Origin: Euryarchaeota archaeon UBA242
Lineage (GTDB): Archaea > Thermoplasmatota > Poseidoniia > Poseidoniales > Poseidoniaceae
Length of the DNA: 12,760 bases
Direction: 5' to 3'
Assembly (NCBI GenBank): GCA_002499015.1
Contig: DAJY01000072.1
Span: 709-13,468, forward strand
Shown: one piece after another, positions 7,635 to 12,760 of the stretch
Layout of the letters: each line of letters opens with the position of its first letter
Position numbering within the stretch: the first letter of the stretch is position 1
Translations under genes and position numbers: made by a program
The notes under the pieces: model-generated
The model's input: only the letters and a program-made list of their open reading frames with translations
Database searches by the model: none
Told to the model about the DNA's origin: nothing

Positions 7635-8112
7635 AACCACCTACGTATTCAACGCAGATGGTCTCATCATGGGACGATTAGCATCTACTGTTGCTGACCT
7701 TCTTTTGAAGGCTGCACGGGATGATCGTGATGACAAAGTTATCATTATCAACTCCGAGAAAGCAATCATATCTGGTCGACCACGTTCGGTATTAATCACA
7801 TACCAAGCAAAGTATAAGTTGAACCATCCACGTAAGGGTCCATTCTTCCCACGTATGCCAGACATGATTATGAAGCGTACTGTCCGTGGAATGCTCCCTT
7901 ACCAAAAGAAGAGCAGTGGACGCCGTGCACTACGTAATCTACGTGTTGAAATCGGTTGCCCATCTCATCTACAGTCTGAACTTCCTGAAGGCCACGAATC
8001 TGGCGATGATAGCAAGATTAGAAGAGCACTACCAGAACGCTTTATTCTCCTTGGAGAGATTTCAGCTAATCTCGGTGCACCAACCCACCGATGGAATGGA
8101 GGTGAACAATGA
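7627..8112 (+). CDS. rpl13: Large-subunit ribosomal protein uL13
   Basis: This 161-residue protein is archaeal-type uL13, an early-assembling 50S protein. Visible hallmarks are VFNADGLIMGRLAS (residues 7-20), VIIINSEKAIISGR (38-51), the basic HPRKGPFF region, and RGMLPYQK (87-94) followed by a Gly-Arg-Arg and an IGCPSHLQ segment. The start is taken as TTG 7627 because it keeps the conserved first strand, and ATG 7669 would remove it. The start overlaps the rpl18e stop by 8 nt, and the stop overlaps the rps9 start (ATGA), so translational coupling on both sides is likely. The C-terminus is slightly longer than in many archaeal homologues. Confidence 0.94.
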   Translation: MPETTYVFNADGLIMGRLASTVADLLLKAARDDRDDKVIIINSEKAIISGRPRSVLITYQAKYKLNHPRKGPFFPRMPDMIMKRTVRGMLPYQKKSSGRRALRNLRVEIGCPSHLQSELPEGHESGDDSKIRRALPERFILLGEISANLGAPTHRWNGGEQ

Positions 8113-8546
8113 TGGCAGCCAAGAAGAAAAAATCAGTTGAATCATCAGGAAAGCGCAAGACAGCAGTTGCTCGTGCAAGCGTTATCGCTGGCAAGGGAAG
8201 AGTTCGCGTTAACAGTGAACCAATTGAAATCCTTTCCCCATCTCTTGCACGTCGCAAGGCTATGGAACCACTAACTATTGCTGACGCTATGAATCGTCTT
8301 GCTAAGGTCGACATCAATATTACCACAGTAGGTGGCGGTATTATGGGACAAAGCGATGCTATTCGTACTGCTATTGCACGTGGACTTGTCCACTACAATG
8401 GTGGAGTAGAAGGGATTGACGAAGAACTACGTAATGAATACTTGAGATTCGATCGTAGCCTATTGGTCAACGATCCTCGCCGCAAGGAGGCTAAGCATCA
8501 ACTTGGCCGTGGTGCTCGTAAAAAGAAGCAAAAGTCGTATAGATGA
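8109..8546 (+). CDS. rps9: Small-subunit ribosomal protein uS9
   Basis: This 145-residue protein is archaeal uS9, a 30S head protein whose C-terminal tail reaches toward the P-site tRNA. Key features are the N-terminal KRKTAVARA motif (15-23), GKGRVRVN, the central GGGIMGQSDAIRTAIARGLV helix, and DPRRKEAKHQLGRGARKKKQ ending in KSYR. The start ATG 8109 shares bases with the rpl13 stop. A second ATG directly follows at 8112, and either could be used. A perfect Shine-Dalgarno site GGAGGTGA (8098-8105) precedes both. The basic N-terminal extension (AAKKKK) is slightly longer than in many archaea. Confidence 0.96.
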   Translation: MMAAKKKKSVESSGKRKTAVARASVIAGKGRVRVNSEPIEILSPSLARRKAMEPLTIADAMNRLAKVDINITTVGGGIMGQSDAIRTAIARGLVHYNGGVEGIDEELRNEYLRFDRSLLVNDPRRKEAKHQLGRGARKKKQKSYR

Positions 8547-8557
8547 GGTGATTAATT

Positions 8558-8761
8558 ATGATAATTCCAATCCGTTGTTTCAGTTGTGGAGGCTTAATTG
8601 CCCACAAGTGGGAAGAGTACAAAGAGAAAATTGCAGCTGGTATCGAAATGGCAGACGCCCTCGACCAAATCGGGCTAAACCGTTACTGCTGCCGTAGAAT
8701 GTATGTTGGACACCACGATCTCATTGAAGAGATCGCACCGTTCAGCACTTCTCTAAAGTGA
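8558..8761 (+). CDS. rpoN: DNA-directed RNA polymerase subunit N
   Basis: This 67-residue zinc protein is the archaeal RpoN (eukaryotic Rpb10 homologue), which helps assemble the RNA polymerase D/L/N/P platform. It shows MIIPIRCFSCG (Cys7, Cys10), a WEEYKEKIAAG helix and the diagnostic RYCCRRM (Cys44, Cys45), completing the zinc site. Length is typical. It starts 11 nt after the rps9 stop, with the perfect Shine-Dalgarno site GAGGTGAT (8545-8552) overlapping that stop. In many archaea rpoK, eno or rps2 follow; here the next gene is an unrelated exported protein, so the operon appears to end here. Confidence 0.97.
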   Translation: MIIPIRCFSCGGLIAHKWEEYKEKIAAGIEMADALDQIGLNRYCCRRMYVGHHDLIEEIAPFSTSLK

Positions 8762-8777
8762 ACATCTCTGACCAGAT

Positions 8778-8836
8778 ATTGTAAATCATTGTAGGGTCGT
8801 AAGACTAGACAATAATAACCTACAATCCAATACAAT
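8778..8836 (+). promoter_or_regulatory. Large symmetric inverted repeat with paired ATTGTA boxes between rpoN and the beta-helix gene
   Basis: The left half (8778-8795) is ATTGTA-aatc-ATTGTAGG. The right half (8819-8836) is CCTACAAT-ccaa-TACAAT, so 14 of 18 positions pair and only the two 4-nt spacers fail. Each half holds two hexamers 10 bp apart, about one helical turn. The 23-nt centre contains a small gtc/gac hairpin and the AT-rich aataataa. It could be an operator or dyad site covering the downstream promoter, or an RNA hairpin ending the rpoN transcript (CTTT follows at 8837). Which one cannot be decided from sequence. Confidence 0.6.
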
Positions 8837-8877
8837 CTTTCTGACGCGAAGCCTTTGGGTTCTTATGGATAATCAAA

Positions 8878-8881
8878 GAGG
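8878..8881 (+). promoter_or_regulatory. Weak Shine-Dalgarno GAGG favouring ATG 8889
   Basis: GAGG ends 7 nt before ATG 8889. The alternative in-frame starts, ATG 8865 and ATG 8898, lack a well-spaced site. ATG 8865 could still be used by a leaderless transcript, with the AT-rich aataataa near 8811-8818 as TATA element. Confidence 0.35.
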
Positions 8882-8888
8882 CATAGGC

Positions 8889-11800
8889 ATGGCAAGCATG
8901 CGCACCCATCTCCTCGTCTTATTGCTACTTATTGCACCAATGACTAGTTTCATCACTCCATCTTCTGCAGATAGTGTCATCAATTCCGACACCGATTGGA
9001 GTGGAGAAATAATTCTTAGTGGAAATGTTACAGTAGCCAATGGTACAACCTTGGACATTCAACCTGGAACGACAATCGACGCCAAAGAGTATTGGATATC
9101 AGTCGAAGGAACTTTGAACGCCAACGGCGTATTCTTCAATTCAAGTATTCCATCTCTTACTCAAGGATCGCATGGCGCTGGACTTTGGGTTGGAATTGAA
9201 GTAGCAGTAAATGGTCATGCTAATTTACAAAATGTAGTTATTGAAAATGCTGAAATTGGAGTTCTCGTTGAAGGAACACTACAAGCAACTAATCTCGTAG
9301 TCAATGACTCATACCTGGCTATCAATTCAATCGGTAGCACATCCGTTACTGATCTATCAGCAAACCACATCGACTTTGACACTATTAGGAATAGTGGAGA
9401 CATAGATATTGATGGGGCAATCTTTGATGATATTGCAATTGGAATTTCTAATAGTGGTAATTTCTTCGGCCAAGACATTACCATATCCTCAGCAGGAGTG
9501 GGTATTAGTGCAAGCAATGGTAATTTAGTTGCTAATCGAATCAGCATTAGTCAAACAACAGTCGGTATATCTTCAGTATTTGGGGCTTCGGTAGAAGTGT
9601 CAAACATCACAGGCACCGACGTGGCATTACTCATTGATGCAGCAGATAGTGATGACTTACAAGTCAATACTGCAGCGGTAGCGGGACAGAGACTAATCAG
9701 CGCTAATGGAGCGTCACAATATCAATTGAATGATGTAAGATTCCAATCCTCAACCAATGCAAATAGAGCGACCATCGATTCAAATTGTGCAGGTATTTGC
9801 CAATTTAACCAACTTGAGGTTTGGGATAGTAACCATATTGCCAGTCTATCTGGAATTGGTGAACACCAATTTTCAGCATCCGATTTATCTGGCCAAGATA
9901 GCGGTATATCTGCATCAGGACAAGGATTCTTAACAATACAGTCAACTAATATTACAACCCAACAAAACGCATTAATCATTTCAGGACCAGATTCTGAAAT
10001 CCAAGGCCTTGAGATTCAACACCTTGGAAGTATTTCACGCGCAGCCAATATCTTGGGTGGTACCCATGATTGGGATGATGTAATAATTGAAAAAACATAC
10101 AGTTCTTTTGATAGTGAATCTGAAGCCCTCAACATTTGGTATTCAGATATTCAGTTAGGTAATTTTGAAGTGAATAACTTCGCCACTTCTATCAATGCAG
10201 AGCAAAGCACTATCGTAGCAACAAATATTGTTCTAGATTATGGTGAAGAGGTTGGTATCGATTTATCTGACTCTACATTAAAGGCAGATTACCTTCAAAC
10301 CAGCGCTCAAAACACAGGGGCGAATCTAATTGGTCAATCATCACTTCATCTAAGTCAATGGATAGCAGCATTCCACGCCACACCACTGTCCTTGTCAGAC
10401 GGTGCTGATGCAACAGTTCGTAACTTCGAACCTCAAAATTCAGCAGGTTCATCTCAAGCACTTGGTGATGGGTATTTCCTCTATGGTTCTTCAACTTCAC
10501 AAATAATTGCCACATCATCTTCTGATAAGTTTATCGAAACATCAGTAACCTTTACAGATTTATTAGGTAATCCAGTCGAAGCCAATATCAATGTTCATGG
10601 TTTTGAATTGATCAGCGATGTCAATGGTGCTGCCGACTTACCCCTCTTGTCTTCAGGTTCAATGGTCTCAGTTACACTCGATGGTGCGGGGGTAAGGGTT
10701 TCCCTCAGCGGTGGACAGATTGGCCAATCAGTGCAAATACCAGTCATTCCTTCAGGAGATTGGACTATTCCTAGTGGGCAATTTGTAGTCCTTAATCCAA
10801 AGGTCGATGGAACAGCTCATATTCTAACTGGAGATTTGATAATCTCAAATAATGCTGGTCTTTCTTTGGTTGGTGTTGATTTACAATTACCACAAACAGC
10901 GGAAATAGATATTCAAGGCTCAGGCATTCTAAGTGGCCAAGGTGCAACAATATCAGTGCCCAATATTTACGCAGGAACAACTGCAATGGTTACAGCAGAC
11001 GCTGACAATTCTTTGACCATAGACGCCAATCTGTTTTGGTCATGCCAAACACTTCGCGAGATTTCTAGTCTGGTCATCAAAGGTAGCCTAACACTGCAAC
11101 CAGGATGCCAAGTCGAAATGACTGGAGGAGATGTAGAAGGAAGTATAACCGTCCTAACAGGTGGCGAATTTACATTATTATCCGAGCTTGATATCACAGT
11201 ATTGGATAAAGGAGAGCCGGTAGTAGGTGCAATAGTTTCTGTGGATGGGGCAACGTCTCAAACCGATAATGATGGTAAAGTTTCAACTTCAGCAATCGCT
11301 CGACATGTCGATGATTCTAGCGATACAACAGGTGGAATGAAAACCGTCGCTTTGCAAATAGGTTCTTTCACCGACATGACTTCATGGGATTCATCCATCA
11401 GTTTAACTCATACATTTATGGCATCGACTCTACCAACAGGAGTAGTTAATTCATGGTTGATATTAGAGGCTCAATGGAGTCCTTATTTCTTGGATGGTAA
11501 TTTGGAAGTTGGCCAATTTACTACTTTAACAATTCACGACGGAGTCGCCATTCGTTCCACAGAAGGTTCAACGATAATAGTGAACGGAATTCTAGATGCT
11601 GGAATCGCTACACTCTCTAGCACAGGATTTGGCGCTCGTTGGGGTGGATTAGTATTGGGCGATTACACCAGTTCTCTTATTGATTTATCAGGGACCCATG
11701 TAGTAGAGGCGAGTAGTGCAATTACAATTCCTAGCCTCGGTACAGTAGATGCGAGTTCGGCATTATTCGCTCGTTCTAGTGGTTCAGATCCCCTAATACA

Positions 11801-12760
11801 GATTTCTTCAGGTAGTTCAGCAGCAGTTAATATTCGGAACTCTGAATTCCATGACGGAGGTTCAGGTTGTATTTTCGCATATCCGTCTCAATCAGTTCTA
11901 ACATTGTCAGGTGTCGAATTAGATTCATGCAATGGGCCAGGCATTTGGGCAAGACAAGTTGATTTACAGATAGATGGTTTGAAAATTGGAGAAAACATTT
12001 CTTCAGGCATGGAACTTACTGGAGTTACTGGTAGTGCCAAAAATATTGATGCTAACTCATTCAACGGAGACGGTAATGTATTGTGGCTTGAATCAATAGA
12101 TGGAGAGTTTTCAGTTGAAGGGTTTAGTGCAACAACCTCTGGAACTGCAGCGATCGCAGGAACTACTAATAGAGAAATCATATTATCAAATATTGAGATA
12201 AACGGCGCTCCTGCAATAGACTTTGATGATACGGCTGGAATTATTTCGGGATTAAATTTGACTGGCCAAGGAACAGGTACAGGTTTAACAGTACATCACG
12301 GAAAATCATCTTCCTCTCTAGTTATTGAAGATGCATATATTGCACATTATGCAGTTGCAATAGACCTGCATGCCGATGCAGGAGAAAACCCTGCAAATCT
12401 AATAATGCGAAATACTGATTTATGGGCGAGCACAGCAATCTCGGCAGAAGGCTTTGGTTGTATTATTGAAGAAGGCAGCATTGTAGGAGAGATAGAATCG
12501 TCTTCAGCTGAAATCACCTTAGTCGATGTTGACAGCCAGTCAACAACTGTTTCATTATTACAATCCGATGTCTATATCTTTGAGACCTTTATCCTTGATG
12601 CTAAAATGAATAATCAATCACTCGATGCTGACTACCAAGTATTAGTTTCAGGCATAGATAGTCAACCGACGAGTTATAGTGGGCAAGGTACTGAAGCAAG
12701 ATTATTGCTGAAGTGGATTTCATCAACCACAACATATGAAGCGACTTCAATCTCTCTAAT
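8889..12760 (+). CDS. Giant exported right-handed beta-helix surface protein with Ig-like inserts (3' partial)
   Basis: The frame is open to the window end; I translated it throughout and found no stop in 1290 codons. The N-terminus is a clear Sec signal peptide: Arg5, hydrophobic LLVLLLLIAPMTSFI, then SSA|DS cleavage near residue 27. The mature protein has the short alternating strands of a right-handed parallel beta-helix, such as NVTVANGTTLDIQPGTTI, LQNVVIENAEIGVLVEG and GVGISASNGNLVANRISIS. A similar capping module (GNLEVGQFTTLTIHDG, then WGGLVLG) recurs near residues 870-925. Two Ig-like or carboxypeptidase-regulatory-like modules lie near residues 550-600 and 768-850 (TDNDGKVSTSAI). Cysteines occur in pairs (300/304, 719/740, 994/1014), suggesting disulfides. 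Beta-helices of this kind occur in NosD-like and pectate-lyase-like folds, but no catalytic residues can be assigned. Adhesion or glycan interaction is inference. ATG 8865 would extend it by 8 residues. Confidence 0.88.
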   Translation, partial: MASMRTHLLVLLLLIAPMTSFITPSSADSVINSDTDWSGEIILSGNVTVANGTTLDIQPGTTIDAKEYWISVEGTLNANGVFFNSSIPSLTQGSHGAGLWVGIEVAVNGHANLQNVVIENAEIGVLVEGTLQATNLVVNDSYLAINSIGSTSVTDLSANHIDFDTIRNSGDIDIDGAIFDDIAIGISNSGNFFGQDITISSAGVGISASNGNLVANRISISQTTVGISSVFGASVEVSNITGTDVALLIDAADSDDLQVNTAAVAGQRLISANGASQYQLNDVRFQSSTNANRATIDSNCAGICQFNQLEVWDSNHIASLSGIGEHQFSASDLSGQDSGISASGQGFLTIQSTNITTQQNALIISGPDSEIQGLEIQHLGSISRAANILGGTHDWDDVIIEKTYSSFDSESEALNIWYSDIQLGNFEVNNFATSINAEQSTIVATNIVLDYGEEVGIDLSDSTLKADYLQTSAQNTGANLIGQSSLHLSQWIAAFHATPLSLSDGADATVRNFEPQNSAGSSQALGDGYFLYGSSTSQIIATSSSDKFIETSVTFTDLLGNPVEANINVHGFELISDVNGAADLPLLSSGSMVSVTLDGAGVRVSLSGGQIGQSVQIPVIPSGDWTIPSGQFVVLNPKVDGTAHILTGDLIISNNAGLSLVGVDLQLPQTAEIDIQGSGILSGQGATISVPNIYAGTTAMVTADADNSLTIDANLFWSCQTLREISSLVIKGSLTLQPGCQVEMTGGDVEGSITVLTGGEFTLLSELDITVLDKGEPVVGAIVSVDGATSQTDNDGKVSTSAIARHVDDSSDTTGGMKTVALQIGSFTDMTSWDSSISLTHTFMASTLPTGVVNSWLILEAQWSPYFLDGNLEVGQFTTLTIHDGVAIRSTEGSTIIVNGILDAGIATLSSTGFGARWGGLVLGDYTSSLIDLSGTHVVEASSAITIPSLGTVDASSALFARSSGSDPLIQISSGSSAAVNIRNSEFHDGGSGCIFAYPSQSVLTLSGVELDSCNGPGIWARQVDLQIDGLKIGENISSGMELTGVTGSAKNIDANSFNGDGNVLWLESIDGEFSVEGFSATTSGTAAIAGTTNREIILSNIEINGAPAIDFDDTAGIISGLNLTGQGTGTGLTVHHGKSSSSLVIEDAYIAHYAVAIDLHADAGENPANLIMRNTDLWASTAISAEGFGCIIEEGSIVGEIESSSAEITLVDVDSQSTTVSLLQSDVYIFETFILDAKMNNQSLDADYQVLVSGIDSQPTSYSGQGTEARLLLKWISSTTTYEATSISL
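9021..9200 (+). repeat. Beta-helix start module, copy 1
   Basis: This protein-level repeat aligns with the segment at 11496-11663. Shared positions are G-N at the start, V, T-T-L-x-I, then G-x-x-I, and I-x-V-x-G-x-L-x-A, followed by a Gly/Trp-rich stretch (GLWVGIEV here, RWGGLVLG in copy 2). This pattern typically opens a parallel beta-helix. The DNA is too diverged for recent duplication. Confidence 0.55.
11496..11663 (+). repeat. Beta-helix start module, copy 2
   Basis: This second occurrence of the module at 9021-9200 lies directly after the second Ig-like insert. It suggests that a second beta-helix begins here and continues to the window end. The WGGLVLG stretch is the best conserved landmark. 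Confidence 0.55.

Noticed and set aside
6536..8893. Similar GGCATAGG..TGGC strings at 6536-6549 and 8880-8893
   Set aside because: Twelve of fourteen matches is expected by chance many times in a window this long; contexts differ.
10833..10848. Palindrome GAGATT-tgat-AATCTC
   Set aside because: It lies inside the beta-helix coding region, is only 6 bp per arm and has no sign of function.

Overview
The window looks like a piece of a planktonic marine euryarchaeal genome, most likely Marine Group II (Poseidoniales) or a close relative. This is an inference. It rests on an unmistakably archaeal gene run (rpl18e, rpl13, rps9, rpoN), fairly AT-rich base composition judged by eye, archaeal Shine-Dalgarno sites (GGAGGTGA, GAGGTGAT), and very large secreted or anchored surface proteins on both sides. 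Everything supported is on the + strand.

Region 1 (1-6522) is the 3' part of a giant surface-protein gene whose start lies upstream. The visible 2173 residues hold an aspartate-rich calcium-binding region resembling thrombospondin type 3 repeats, a long series of Ig-like or carboxypeptidase-regulatory-like beta domains, one transmembrane helix and a cytoplasmic DUF4129-like tail. Region 2 (6523-7268) holds a strong GC-rich hairpin, a gene for an unrecognised 147-residue soluble protein, and a short GC-rich hairpin-rich stretch just ahead of the ribosomal genes. Region 3 (7269-8761) is a tight translation operon encoding eL18, uL13, uS9 and RNA polymerase subunit RpoN. Its genes overlap or nearly touch, and it includes a TTG start. 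Region 4 (8762-12760) starts with a striking inverted repeat and then a second giant exported gene. That gene has a signal peptide, right-handed beta-helix modules and two Ig-like inserts, and it is still open at the window end.

The ribosomal genes are housekeeping and work together in the 50S and 30S subunits and RNA polymerase. The two giant genes probably build or decorate the cell surface, as a calcium-stabilised stalk with a cytoplasmic anchor and a beta-helix adhesin or carbohydrate-interacting protein. No functional link between the surface genes and the ribosomal operon is visible. I found no mobile element, CRISPR array, tRNA or rRNA. The items most worth a second look are the Asp-rich/Ig/TM/DUF4129 architecture, the symmetric ATTGTA repeat array at 8778-8836, and the structured GC-rich leader at 7134-7255. 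I do not see convincing evidence for a wholly new system.
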